The notes below the pieces were generated by a model that was not told the DNA's origin, did no database searches, and saw only the letters and a list, made by a program, of their open reading frames with translations. The translations under genes and the position numbers were made by a program. Positions 33,534 through 45,700 of a DNA stretch of 64,000 nucleotides are shown here, piece after piece. The first letter of the stretch is position 1, and each line of letters starts with the position of its first letter. Source of the stretch: Aureobasidium sp. EXF-3400 (lineage: Eukaryota; Ascomycota; Dothideomycetes; Dothideales; Saccotheciaceae); the NCBI GenBank assembly GCA_024195585.1, contig SWBL01000036.1:62001-126000 (forward strand), given 5' to 3'.

Positions 33534-34865
33534 TCAATCGAAAATCTCGCCTTCCTCGGAACCGATGAAACTCTGGGTGCGTGTATGACCAGAAATGTTA
33601 CTCTTGTTGATAGTCAGGGGAGACTCGGCATCTTGCACCCTCTTGCGGAGATAGTCGGTATAGGAAGGCCCGTTGACAACCGGAGTGTTGGGATCGGGAG
33701 CGCCGCTTGAGCTCGGTCCCAAGCCAGAGTCCGCGAAGTTGAGGTAGGAGATGCCGTCAAGTTTGTGCTTTGTCTGGAGATCGCTGAGTTTGGCTTTGCG
33801 AAGTGCTTCATGACTAGGGGTGTCAAGAACCTGTTGTTCGTGGTGGTCGACATACTTGATAGGAGTAGGAGTGGTCAGGAGGTCGTCAGAGTGACGGTAT
33901 TTGGGTCTACCATGATCGTTGAAGGGGGCACGCTGGGGGCCTAGAGGTCTGTAGGTGTCGTATACTCTGAACTTGCCAGTGCTGAATTTGATCTTCTTGG
34001 TAGACGGTGAGTTGTGATAGTTGGAGCTAGAACCAGGAGCCTTGCGCTTGGTCGAGGGGTTAGGTCGGAAAGGAACCTCGTATTGCTCGTTGTAGGGACC
34101 CGATTCGCTTGCGTTGCCGTTGCGAGCACCATCGTACTTGACAGGTGGAGGTACAGAGCTGACGATGTTTTTGGTGTCCTTCAAACCCGGGCCTGAGTCG
34201 TGAGAACTGGAGAGATACTTGTTGTTGTCAGCAGAGGGACGAGGCAAGTGTCCAGGAGTGACAATTGCGATCAGATGGCGAGCCACAGTCTCCTCGGCCC
34301 ACTTTCTCAACTCAGGGGTGGCGTTGCTCTTGAAAGCGAGCACGTTGTTGCTGAGTTGGTTGGAGGTTGCCTGAGCGTGGGAGATGATGAGAGCGTAGCG
34401 GCTCTGTGACGTGTGCTTTTGTGTCTGCTCAATGGACCAGTTGCGCCATTGCGAGATGTAGATGCGGTGAACGATAGCGGCCAGGATCATCATGGCATCA
34501 GGGAATTTGCGACCCAGAAGGTAGTATATGGCCTCTCTGGTGAACAGGTTGCTGATGACGCGCTGACCGTTCACTTCTAGTGTGAAGAGTTCATAGAGAT
34601 CTTTGCCTTGGTCTGATGCGTTCTGGAGAGTCCTGCCAGTGACTTTCCAGTGGATGCGCAGTGCGTTCACGAACAGGTTGACGGCATTGTTGTCAACGAA
34701 GACACTCTCGCCATGACACTCAAGACAGTTCAGATGTGCGTAGGTGAGATGCTGTGCCTTCTTGAGAATGTCTTTTGACATTGCGAGATCGAGGCGTTCC
34801 ATAGGTGCGACATAGGCATTGGGTGTTTTGAAAGGCGCGTGCGACAGAAAACCGGCTGGTGCCAT
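33534..34865 (-). CDS. Hypothetical protein with helical N-terminal domain and nuclear localisation signal
   Basis: An intronless frame encodes 443 residues. Residues 1-195 look like an ordered helical domain. It contains HLNCLECHGE (CxxC), VNLFVNALRIHWKVTG and YYLLGRKFPDAMMILAAIVHRIYISQWRNW. The remainder is disordered, rich in Ser, Pro and Asn. It carries a bipartite basic cluster at about 272-295 (TKRKAPG, then STKKIKF) that looks like a nuclear localisation signal, and ends in an acidic EEGEIFD. I do not recognise the family. The well-ordered N-terminal half and lack of frame breaks support a real gene. Confidence 0.7.
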   Translation of the reverse strand: MAPAGFLSHAPFKTPNAYVAPMERLDLAMSKDILKKAQHLTYAHLNCLECHGESVFVDNNAVNLFVNALRIHWKVTGRTLQNASDQGKDLYELFTLEVNGQRVISNLFTREAIYYLLGRKFPDAMMILAAIVHRIYISQWRNWSIEQTQKHTSQSRYALIISHAQATSNQLSNNVLAFKSNATPELRKWAEETVARHLIAIVTPGHLPRPSADNNKYLSSSHDSGPGLKDTKNIVSSVPPPVKYDGARNGNASESGPYNEQYEVPFRPNPSTKRKAPGSSSNYHNSPSTKKIKFSTGKFRVYDTYRPLGPQRAPFNDHGRPKYRHSDDLLTTPTPIKYVDHHEQQVLDTPSHEALRKAKLSDLQTKHKLDGISYLNFADSGLGPSSSGAPDPNTPVVNGPSYTDYLRKRVQDAESPLTINKSNISGHTRTQSFIGSEEGEIFD

Positions 34866-35969
34866 CTTGAATGTATTGTGCGAGTTGGTCGTAATCGATA
34901 ATGAGGGATGTCGAACGACGGCGGTGATCCTTACCAGATAATGGGTTGATCGATGTCGAATGGCAGTGGTGTTTGTGAGTGTAAGTGGAAGGGGTCAAAG
35001 AGCGCCGAGATGAATTCGCATGGGATGATAATAGTACACGGAAAATTGAACGAGTGATAGTCGACCTCTCGAATCTACTTTCACCTCGTTCCAGGACGGT
35101 CAAGCAGTCGGTCATATGCAGCTACCCGATAAGTCGTTTGAGCACCCTGCATCATACCTCCCCGGGTGCTAAAGTCTGTAACTCCAGCATACTGCAACTA
35201 AATAAACATTTACCTACTTATACGAGCACCTATCTCTAGCCACACACCCTGCTGGAGATACGGAAAGCACATAGGAGCGCGCTACGATCACACAAAAGTC
35301 TGCTCTTGGCTCGAACATACCTTTCATCGCGGGCTGTGCCTGACTGCGCTTGCCATAGCCGTACTAGTCTGTTGAAACAAGAACACAAAGCCGATGGAAT
35401 GCTTTGCCAACGTTGGCAGGAAGACCGCTTGCAAGCAGGGCTGCCACCAGTAGCGGTGTTTGTCCTCTGGAACCAGGAGGTCAGCACTACTCGGGCAGCG
35501 AAGTATCGTAGAGGAAGAGCATTGAGATGGCTTCTGGTTGTTGTCCTCAGCTGAAGGTATTCAAGGTCGCCGTGACAAGGCCGCAAAGAGCTGTCAACAT
35601 TTCAGCTGCGAATCGCAATACCAACGGTATATTGTCTAATCATCGTAATTTAACCATTCCATCGAGCTGAAAACACGATCGTAGAAGCAATCAGAAGAGT
35701 CGTGAAGAAGTGGTGAGAGCAATTGTGTGGGGAAATAATGTCATCACTCGATCCGATCTATTGTGAAGGAAGCAAAACGAGCGACTCACATGCCCCTCAA
35801 TGACGCGCAGAGACGTCAGCGTCACTGAGCATAGCTTTGGAGCTCCTCAAAAGAGCTTGAGAGACGCAGGAACATTTCTTTCTTCCATCAATTCATCTTG
35901 TAAACCAGCTCTCCAAGTCACACGACACCTTCAACTCTTTCCAACCAATTCACCTTTACATCAACCAAA
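34866..35969. other. Divergent upstream region, 1.1 kb
   Basis: This holds the promoters of the leftward hypothetical gene and the rightward hydrophilin-like gene. No gene is supported. The last 90 bp before the hydrophilin start are C/T/A-rich, a usual leader for a highly expressed fungal gene. Confidence 0.45.
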
Positions 35970-36538
35970 ATGGCATCTCGCAACCCTGAGGCTTCCGCCA
36001 ACTCTGACCCTAACGGCTTCCACGCCTCTGCTCCCAGAGACGAGCCTCTCACCACCACTGGCCACCAGCCTGGAAAGCTCGTCGGCAACGACGCTGCTCC
36101 TGAATTCCACGCCGAGACCCTTCCCGCTGGCACCGCTCCTCCTGAGCAGTATGTTTATCTCAATTGCGCATCCATGTCACTTCATACTGATCTTGTTCCA
36201 GCACCTTCAAGCCCAACAACATCGCTGAAGCTCCTCCAGTTCAGGGCGGTACCACTGCCGCTGACACTATCGGCGGTGCCACTTCTCAGCAGGTCCACAC
36301 TGGTCTTGGTCACCCCGGCCAGGGTCAGACCTCTGCCGAGCTCCACCACGACGGCCAGTCGCACAGAAAGAACCCCGGCACCGGTCTCGATGGTCTTCAA
36401 TCTGGCGCTCAGGGCAAGACTGTCGACTCTCGCCTTCCCGAGCACGCAGGTCAGCGCAACCTCGAGAGCGACAAGGCCATTGGCGGCACCCGCAGCGACA
36501 TCCCCAACGCTGAGGATAGAATCCCCGACTCTGCTTAA
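35970..36538 (+). CDS. Small hydrophilic stress-type protein (hydrophilin/LEA-like)
   Basis: Two exons (35970-36148, 36202-36538) join over a 53-nt intron to give 171 residues. The product has one Met, no Cys, no Trp and no Tyr, and is rich in Gly, Ala, His, Gln, Asp and Thr. This composition is that of hydrophilins and fungal conidiation or desiccation proteins. Short Gly-containing phrases recur (GLGHPGQGQT, GTGLDGLQSGAQGKT). It has no signal peptide or membrane segment, so it is probably cytosolic and unfolded. Strong codon bias toward C-ending codons points to high expression. Reading through the donor gives a longer but unlikely frame. Family assignment rests on composition. Confidence 0.75.
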
Positions 36539-37500
36539 GCCTTTCGCCTTTCTTTCTTTGAAGCTGCTTCAACGATCAACGATACCAATGCCTCCGACAC
36601 AAACCCAGAACTTCTTGTAAAACTAGTTTAGCATTCTCCCACGCATCCACGCATAGTGGCTACTCGGCCTTGATGGCCATATGAGGAATGAAAATGAATA
36701 CTCGTAAACCCACTTTTTTCGGTTCATGTTTCTCGTGCTGCTTGCAAAGTGAACGCTTTTCTCCTTCCTCTAACGAACGATGATGAGATGTCGTGTTTTG
36801 CTTTATTTTTAAGCCTCAAAGCGGGGCAAGATCTATATCATCGGAGAGCACTGACTGATTTTGCAACGCTATGGTGGAGCACGATCGCGGCTCAAGAGGG
36901 TGGGCAGAAAAAAATACAGAGTCCGTGCTTGAAATTGCTAAAGGAACTTGATTTTCTAGACTACTGGCGTACGGCACGGTTATATACCAAATCCGCTAAG
37001 AAGAGCCTTAGCACCGGCATCGCAATAACATGCTTTAGGATAGAGGTTGAATATGCAACCCTGTCTGTAAATTCCAGGATTCGATTAAGATCATGGCAAC
37101 GACTCGAAGCGTAGCTAAGGATTGTGTTCAACAGGTAACGAACTAAGAAGTATACGAAATGATTGACGAAGAGATGATTGAGGTGAAGGTACCATCAACG
37201 CGGCATCGGGCAAGCAACAACGTTTCTAGTATAGAGCGAGGATAGATCAAATAGATCAAATGAGATCGTAGCCGATGCCTGTGAACCAAGCGGTCAGTAA
37301 ACCATGATTTCCACCACAACAAAGGATACATGAACAGCTGTAAGATCATGATCCGAAAAGAATAGCAGAAGAGATGAGTCATTTGAGAAAGCGAGGCGAT
37401 GGAAAAGGTCAAACAATAAAAGCCAAAAGACCTTGAAAATGGTATCTCAAAACATCAGAAGCTATAAACAGAAACATAACACAGTCTCTTTGTTCTTCTA
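36539..37500. other. Intergenic region between convergent genes
   Basis: The region holds the 3' flanks of the hydrophilin-like and GST genes. Frames here do not look like protein. Confidence 0.45.
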
Positions 37501-38341
37501 CTACTCAGCACCCATCATAACAGAGAAAGACTCACCAGTCTCCTTTTCGATTCTGTCAATCGATCTCTTGTATCCCTCCATGCTGTCGAGCTTGTTGACA
37601 TAGGCATCCAACTTGGGATAGTCGGTTGCGTTGATGAGCTTCAGTCGCTTCTGACCAGCCTGTAGAGGGAACGACATCAAGATGTCAGCGGTAGTAAGGT
37701 CCTTGCCACAGAGGAAACCACCGCCATTGGGTGCGCTGGCGAGTTGCGATTCCAAAAAGTCAAAGTGAGTCTTGAAGTTGGGGTTGAAGTACATGGCGTC
37801 GAATTTGCTAACAATGCCGCCTGTAATGGGACGGAGGAAGAAGGGAATCTTGTCACCCTTGAGGACTGTAGAGGGATGATTAGTTTTGTCTACCGAATCA
37901 AGAAGCTTGGAGTGGAAGGATCTTACAGCTGAAGATGAGGTTGGTAACCATCAGAGCCATCAAAGAGCCCTCGGCATAGTGCATAAAGAAGCGGTAACGC
38001 AACCACTCTTCAGTCTCGAGACCAGGACCTTCCTTGCCATCCTCGTATCTCTTGGGTGCAAGGTGAGGAGCAAAGTGTTCGGTCAAGTACTCAGTGATAA
38101 ATCCAGATTCGGCAAGAATCAAAGGGTCGGTTCTACCAGGAGCGGTGATACCAACGACAGGAGACTTGCCCAAAGGGTGCACCTTCTTCAACTCGGGAGG
38201 TGCCTGCATCTCAGGTGTGCGCTTGAAAACCTCAATGTTATAGTCGACATTGCATTCCTCGAGGAGCCTGATGAAGCGCTGAGCTCTGGATTTGTCGAGC
38301 CAGTACAAAGTGACTTTGGGAGCAGTGGTTTCGGTTGCCAT
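37501..38341 (-). CDS. Glutathione S-transferase (GTT1-like)
   Basis: Two exons (38341-37927 and 37865-37501) join over a 61-nt intron for 259 residues. The N-terminal thioredoxin-like domain starts VTLYWLDKSRAQRFIRLLEE and contains HPLGKSPVVGI with the cis-Pro loop. LAESGFITEYL supplies the Glu-Ser pair that binds the gamma-glutamyl part of glutathione. The C-terminal helical domain includes RYRFFMHYAEGSLM and, in exon 2, LTTADILMSFPL with the conserved capping Asp. Such enzymes conjugate glutathione to electrophiles and reduce peroxides in the cytosol or at the ER. The frame continues upstream of the chosen start to 38515, but a mature N-terminus at MATETT fits the family best. Confidence 0.9.
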
Positions 38342-38927
38342 GATGAAGGTTCTGTATGACTGACGAAAGTTAGATTTGAGGTTCAGTGGTTTCACAGGAT
38401 ATGCACGAAAGACTCGAGACATGAGATGATCTACGGGTTTGTACGACAACGAAAAGGTGGAATCGTGTTGGGACAAGATAATGCAATGCTTATGGGGATA
38501 CGACAGGTATGGCACAACGTCAGGCGACCTGATCCTTCGTGCCGGTTCATGGAAAGTCCACGGAGCGAAATGCTGACTTACTATTGGGGTATGCGACGTG
38601 TGTGAAAGCTCTTTAGATGTCTGCTACAGCGAAGATGACAATATTATCTCTTCAACAGAAGATCGCCAAAGCAATTTTGATTTACTTTGCGAAGCTCAGG
38701 CGATAAGCCAACCTGAGCTATCCTGAGCGAGCCGAGGCGTCACAATCACAAGCAAGCAGTAGATCATGATAGTTGAGATCATGACGAGCAGTCGACTCTA
38801 TCTGCACGTGACATCGAATCAGTTCTTGGCAATCCCGAACGTCAGCGACAGTGACAGGCATTGAAGGTGTGAACGACACAACCATCCCAATACCCACCTC
38901 TAAATCACAGCTACACATCAATTCAAG
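38342..38927. promoter_or_regulatory. Divergent upstream region, GST / complex I subunit
   Basis: The 586-bp gap between two head-to-head starts holds both promoters. No clear TATA box or known operator was recognised. Confidence 0.4.
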
Positions 38928-39604
38928 ATGGCTGGCGGTGGTCACAACAGTGCGCAATCTATCAGACGCCAGCTTGCCCGCGTCGCCATGGACTAACACC
39001 TTCACAGGTCTCGCCTTTGACCCGGCGTTGGTCAAGTACAACCGTACGCCCGCGACTTGAGAATATGCGCCGACAGTATTGATGTTCTAATTGCGACTAC
39101 AGAGATGCAAGTGGAGCGTTACAGACATTTCAAGTGGACTCCCCGTACTGCCTGGCTCTCGATCCTCTTTGCTGTCGCCATTCCCAGCTCGCTTTACTAC
39201 GTCGCCAACAAGACTGATGTGAGTCGCCTTTTTTTTTTTCATGATCTTCAACCGTGGAAGCTGGGCGTCAAGAGCTGGAAAGTTCATGGAAAGAGGCGGA
39301 CAAGAGGCGATACATTGAAGAGAAGGAACATGGCATTGAAGAGTCCTGGACGGCAATTCCGGTGAACACTGGCGAAGACGACGCATGGAACAAGCAGACA
39401 CACAGCATGACTCTTTGCTCGGGATATGGGCCACGGAGTCGCATGCATGAAAAATCACCAGCCCAAGGCGTCCACTATCAAGCTTCCAGCTTTGGCCCAG
39501 AAGGCGCAGTCAAATCTTGAGATGACGAATGCTAACTCTGACAATCATAGGGCAAGTACGAGCTTCGCGGCAAGAGAAGAGGAGATACCATGAAGGAGTT
39601 CTAA
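38928..39604 (+). CDS. NADH:ubiquinone oxidoreductase B15-like subunit (NDUFB4 homologue)
   Basis: Four exons (38928-38949, 39008-39043, 39103-39218, 39551-39604) give only 75 residues. The spliced product reads MAGGGHNSLAFDPALVKYN, then RYRHFKWTPRTAWLSILFA, one membrane helix, and ends ELRGKRRGDTMKEF. This matches the small single-helix accessory subunit of the complex I membrane arm in fungi. It has no cleavable presequence, as is usual for this subunit. The first exon is 22 nt and the second 36 nt, so the gene is easily missed. The third intron is 332 nt, far longer than the others here. The 5' intron has a good CTAAC branch site. Confidence 0.85.
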
Positions 39605-40662
39605 GTCGAGAAACGAATGCGAGGTCACAAACGAATGCAACGTTGAAATTGGGGAAGATAAAACAATTATACCACCATGTCAATACCCACCCACAAGATT
39701 TAACCTACTTCGTTCTCCTGGTGCTGGTCACTATGGCCATACTGTTAGCACAATAGCGAATAGCCTGTCCGAGGTCACGTTTAAGTACTGCGCACTCGAG
39801 ACGGGAAACTCGGGCTGTAATCCGAAACCACGATGGCTGTGTAAGCTTTGTGCCTGACCTCCTCTCTCTTATCTATTTTGAACTTGACATTCGGTTGGCC
39901 TAATCCTTCTCGTGTCAAAATAATGCTGAACACGAAAGACTCGCTGGAAATTGGAAAGAGCAGCAGAAGCGTCTCGCTGCTGGCGATGATACGAAAACAC
40001 AAAACAGTAAATACAAGAATAGCAATGACCTCTTCTGCACACGAGAGGTGATCCTCCCACCCCTGTGCCTGGCAGTGATCGTCACTGTGTGTTGTGCTGT
40101 GCATGAGGTTGCCCGGGACAAAATTCCTTGTTACGAGACGGCGCAAGGACCCTCGAACGTCAGAGCACTTTGCAGAAACCTCAACAACTTCGAGTTTACT
40201 CCGTATCTTCTCCTCTTTGCAGCCCGCGCGAGTACCAGGGCTGCCTGTTGTACTTCTGTTACTCCAGATGTAAGGCCCACAAATTCTTCTGCGGGTTCGT
40301 CTGTCTGCAGCGCTTCCCGCCGACGCGTCAACAACTGTGGATGCGATTCAGACTCGGATCCTCGTTTTAGAACTGCTCAAGCACCAATGGGATCCCTGTA
40401 CAGGATCTTCTCTGCTCTTGTCGCTGAGGTGATTTTTACAAGTAGGTGTGGTGATCAGTACCATGTCGTGACTTATCTATGCCTTCTGTCCTTCTCTGGC
40501 TGCAGGTCTAATCTTTCGTTCTTGTCATTTTTCGCGACCTTCGTTGAGCTCAATACTCCCTGGAAGCATTTTAGTAGTGCCTTTCCCTCTCTCGTCTGAC
40601 GTGCCCTCGTTTCTTCCACGCAGAATTCACGTTCGTGGTTTGTCTTCGTGACTTGCTTCAAG
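39605..40662. other. Intergenic region
   Basis: This is the 3' flank of the complex I gene and the upstream region of the GH16 gene. An open frame at 40048-40599 has Ser/Cys-rich, non-protein-like composition and no ATG-initiated support, so it is not called. Confidence 0.4.
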
Positions 40663-42105
40663 ATGCATGAAAACAAGGCTTTCCTGCCGGAAGGCACCTC
40701 ACCAGAAACAGCATACGAAGGCGCACAACTGAACAGCATGGATATGGCGCCTACTGCATCGAAATGGAATCCCATGGGCTGGCAGAAGAAATGGAAAATT
40801 ACAGCCGTCATCGCCGCAATCATCGCCATTATCGTTATTATTGTTGCAGCAGTAGAGGGCACCAAAAATCACAAGTCCAAAAACTCCTATCCGGATTACC
40901 ACGCCCTGAATTATACGCTCGAGGATCGATGGCAAGGAACGAACTTTTTTGATAACTTCGACTATCATTCGACGGCGGATCCTGCTAATGGCTTTGTCAA
41001 GTATGCATTCAGCCTCGAAGGATTCAACACATTCAACGACTAACATGTACGCAGCTATGTGGATCAAGCTACCGCCATCTCCACCAACCTGACTTACGCT
41101 GGCGACTCATCTGCTTTCCTCAGAGCAGACTCTACAGATACCAACGCAAAGAACGGTCGCAACTCTGTACGCATCACATCCAAGAAACAATTCCATACTG
41201 GACTCTTCGTGTTCGACATCAAGCACACCCCATATGCTTGTGGATTATGGCCTGCTGTTTGGCTTGCCGACCCTAGCGACTGGCCTGGAAATGGAGAAAT
41301 CGATGTCGTCGAAACTGTAAACCAAGGAAACACTGGAAACCAGATGGCTTTGCACACCTCTAAAGGATGCAAGATGAATGCTAGACGCGCTCAGACTGGC
41401 ACTGTTCATGGTACGTAAATAAGGCTATAGGGTCCAGCAGCCGCCCGGTGGTGTTTTCAATCCCGCCCTAAGGGTTTCGACCCCTATCGCAATGCAGAGT
41501 CTTGATCCAAATCGGACGAAGTCCATTGAGAACCGAGGATCATTCGCAAATTGACAAGCTCTCATTGGAGGCCTCCGGCTTTTGAATAACACTCTGTATT
41601 TTGGCAGGCGCTGCAGTAGACCTTCTTTCGCTAGGGAGACATGCTAACGCTACCATTCACAGGGACAAATTGTTACAATGGCACCAACGACAATGCCGGT
41701 TGCGCAGTGATGGGATCGTCGAGCTCATACGGTGCTGAAGCCAACCAGGACGGCGGTGCAGTTTATGCAATGGAGCTTCGCGACGCTGGTATTCGCATGT
41801 GGATCTTCAACCGCGACTCTCCTCCCGGAGATCTCAGACCAAACAACGACACTACTCCTGACCCCTCGTCATGGGGTCTGCCCATTGCCGACTTCCCTAA
41901 CACCGATTGTGACATTGGCTCTCACTTCAAAAACCAATCAATCATTGCAAACATTGACTTTTGCGGCTCTTGGGCGGACAGTGTCTACTCGAGCCAGTTC
42001 AAGTGTCCTGGAAAGTGCGAGGACTTTGTTGCAACAAATGCCACAGCTTTCGAGAATGCTTACTGGGAGTTTGCGAGCTTCAGAATTTACTCAACGAAGG
42101 ATTAA
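40663..42105 (+). CDS. Membrane-anchored GH16 glycoside hydrolase
   Basis: Three exons (40663-41000, 41055-41410, 41663-42105) give 378 residues. The second intron is 252 nt. A cytosolic N-terminal tail of about 44 residues precedes a type II membrane anchor (about 45-64, KITAVIAAIIAIIVIIVAAV), placing the enzyme outside the cell or in the wall space. The GH16 catalytic motif ExDxxE is complete in GNGEIDVVE (Glu194, Asp196, Glu199), preceded by GLWPAVWLADP. Six or more Cys in the last part suggest disulfides. Fungal members of this type act on beta-1,3/1,4-glucans or on their own cell wall. Earlier in-frame codons at 40648 lack an ATG. Confidence 0.92.
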
Positions 42106-42758
42106 CTTAAACCGACATTGTTATGCCGATACGATACCCTCCCCTTGTTGATGATTACTCGGCGTTAGGAAAGGACATGCATAGATTATGGTGGCCAGAC
42201 GGTTTTTGGCTTGTACATGTGCACCAGATTTCACGATATGGTTATATAGATAGAGTATGGTAGACTTAGGGATCCTCTTTTGACTTTCTATGTCCGTTAC
42301 GGAGATGTTCGTTGCACGAGAACTATTCAAGCATGTTAGCAGGTCGCTTTTCCTGTAGTTCTAGTTTTGTGTTTGTACTCATGCCATACAACCTGCTCAG
42401 TGTTGCCTTCAGTTGCCTTCATGAGTTCAGCTATCAGATCCAGGTGCACCGTTGACGACATCAAGACCCCGCGCTGACGATCTGCGGTTGTTTTCTGTCT
42501 TGGTGCCTGACAGCTCGAGCACACCTCGATGTCTGTTTGGACACTACTACTTTCATTCACAGATATACTATACCATTGCTCGGATCTACTACAATTTGTA
42601 AACCTGCGTGAACGTTCTCTGTATCACGCCTTGAGCTACGAGGTCAGATGTTACAAACGACACAACCTGCTTTGCCCGAAACACCAGGTCGCACATGCAT
42701 GGGTCACCAGTATTGAAACCAAATAAATATCTGGCTGGGTTGTCAAACCCCTGTTTTT
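42106..42758. other. Intergenic region
   Basis: This is the 3' flank of the GH16 gene and the promoter of the large F-box gene. No other feature is seen. Confidence 0.4.
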
Positions 42759-45700
42759 ATGACTGCATTCGAGGCCGAAAACCACCCTCGCGGTTTGCAA
42801 GCCAAGCGGCAGAGTCAGAAGTGGCAGACCATGTCCGAAGGACGTCGTGAAGCACGCCGCGAAGCACGTAGAGCAGAGTCGCCGCCCGATCCACGAGACC
42901 GTCGACGACGTCGTTTGAATTCTTCGACTACGAACAACTTGGCGCATCCGACTGAACTCGTCTCCTCTTGGCTTGAACAACAAGACTTGACTCGACCGGC
43001 TGTGCCGGCGCAAACAACGCCCTTGATCAACTCCCTCACTTTTCCTACACCTTTATGCGAAACTCATTCTTTCACTTCTTCAAACCCAACTATTGATCAA
43101 GAACCTATCCGAGGTGTTTTCGGCATGCGGGACCAAGACACCGCAATGGAAGACCATGATGCTGGTCCATCATCGGCACTCCATCCACGCGCACTTGATA
43201 TTGACGCCGACGATCGTTCTACCTCAGCTCCCATTGACGATCGTTCAGTCAATTCGCGGCGCAACGGACCCCTTCTGAACATGGGACAGATCGTTTCCAA
43301 GAATCAGCCCGCATCTGCGCCTGCTAGTTTGCAAGCTTTGTCGGCCGCCGACAGCGATGAATTGTCATCTGAGACTACCGAAAACGAAAACTCACCAGTC
43401 ATTGGTGGTGTGAGCATATGGCCTTTCAACCAAGCACCCGCAATTAATCAAGCAGCCGCGCCTCGCCCTGTGTTCACTGGCAACATCGTAACGCAGCCGA
43501 ATGTAGCTCGCATCGATACCGGAGGTGGTATGTGGGCTGTGGCGGCACAAGCAACCGAGGACGATCGCTCTACAAGGAAACCGACATATCCTGAAAACCC
43601 TGCACTACTTCTCGCCTACCAATTGGATCGCAACACTCCTGAACCCACGCTGCGCTTCTTGCCGTTCATTCCCGTGTCACAGAAGAGAAAGAACAAGAGC
43701 AAGAACAAGCGCTTCATGATTCAACCCTCGCACAAGCAACGCATTGATGCTTCTCAACTGACCGCCAGAAGAGCACAGTGGGTCCCTGGTGAGTTTCCTG
43801 TCGAATTGTTCGAACTCATCAATCAATACCTGTCCCGCGACGACATCAAGTCGATGCGCCTGGTGAGCAAGGAGTTCGAGCGTGGTGTATCAGGCTCGCT
43901 GTTTGACACCGTTGTTGTCCCCTTCAACACAGAGCTATACGAAATGATTGAGCAGAAGGTCGCAAAGCGTGACCTCAAGGGCAAGCGCAGAGCTGACGAC
44001 CCTATCAACAACTTTGTCGACCTGGAACCTGGCTCACTACACTGGAAGAATGCCCTGGAAGACACAGACGACAAAGTCTATCGCGGTCATGGACTCAAGG
44101 TCTTTGAAGGCTTTGGCCACCACATTCGTCGCTTCGGCATGAGCTTTGAGATCAAGGAAGACGCACTTCAGAACCCACCCCAAAAGAACAGACTTGACAG
44201 CCATGAGAGCTACTTTGGTTCGTATGAATGGCCGTCCAAGGAATATACACGCTACGAACTGCTCGCTGGCCTTGAGCGCACAGCAGACGAAACTTCACAG
44301 ATGAAGTTGGCCTTTTCACATTTGTCAGTGGTCCAGCAGCTTGCCCTCTCCATGGATAGCGGCCTTGGTTGGATGAATGGACCCGACAAGTCACTACGCA
44401 GCATGATCCTACAGCAACCCTCTCCACTCTTTGGTTGTTCGCACGGCATAGTGGACGCACAACAACAAGAGCGCATCAGATTATGGGAGGCTATTGAATC
44501 TGCACACGACAGACTGGGCGCATTAGAAAACTTGAAGGAGGGCTGTCTCGAGCGCGTGAACTTGGATGAGAACTTCTTCTACCGTCCCCCTTTCTCAGCC
44601 ACCCCATACGCCTCTCCTGCCTCGTGGGCCACAACTCCTGCTCAGCCGATCACTACTGTGGTGCCTGGTGTCGCTGATAGCGATGGCCATGATGCTCCGG
44701 AGACGGGAGTTCTGTACATCTCCCCTTCCGATGCCCAAGACCAGTCGATTTACTCGATTGAAGCTCAGAGACGGGAATTCTCAAGAAGACTCGAGAAGTT
44801 TAGTCCTTCCAGCTTGGGTGTACACCAGAAGGAATGGCTCTTGGAGGCTGAATGGGCACAGAGAGCATTTCTCACAACATACATGCTCGGCGTTGTGGAC
44901 AACAGCTCAGTGTTTGGCAAGGTGTCGGTCCTAAACTTCCGCGTCTCCAGTCATCTGGTACCCTTGCTCTCTCGTCACGACTTCTGGACCGCTCTCCCGA
45001 AATTGCAAGAGGTCACACTTGCTGTTATCCCTGATTGGCGCACTGTTGAGAGAGACGAGGCTGGTATAGTCGAGACCAAGGACGTTGATCCATCGGTTGC
45101 TGTCGAGAAGACATACAATCTGCTTCAAGACTTCATCGGTGTCAGACCGAACGTAACCAAGCTCAACTTTTCTTGGGCCGCGGGTGGAGAGCACGCAGAG
45201 GGCATCTTTGCTCGCAATCACCACGTCTTGCCCGCTCCGGTCACCACCATTGCACGCTCGACAACTCTCGCGATAAAGGATGATGATTTGATCAATCTGC
45301 CACACATCAAGGACCTTACTTTCTCTAATTGCTGGTTCACACCGATCTCTATCGTGGCAATGGTCAAAAAGCTCCGCAAGGAGTCCCTCAAGAAGATCAA
45401 GTTTGACTCTGTTTCACTTACTGCTATGCCGCGCGCCGCCAACGTCGGAGTCAATCCTATCAACCAGGCCAACCCCAACCAGAACATGTTTGCACCTCAA
45501 GCTCCAGGACCTGGTGCACTCATGCTGGGTGGTCATTTCGCTGCTCAATTCGGCGCCCAGGTATGGCAAGGTCCACCTGCAGGTGTGCCTGTCCAACAAT
45601 GGGCCCAGACAATGTTGCAGAACCTGAATGCATTGACACAGCAACAAGGTGTTGCCCTGTACCAGGTTCCTCAGATCTGGACTAACCACCCGATGGGAAT

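Noticed and set aside
40048..40599. 183-codon frame before the GH16 gene
   Set aside because: Ser/Cys/Arg-rich without domain or signal peptide; it lies where a 5' leader is expected.
41411..41662. Possible tRNA-like sequence in the long GH16 intron (GGGTTTCGACCCC)
   Set aside because: A T-arm-like stem is present, but no matching acceptor, D or anticodon arms could be found by eye.
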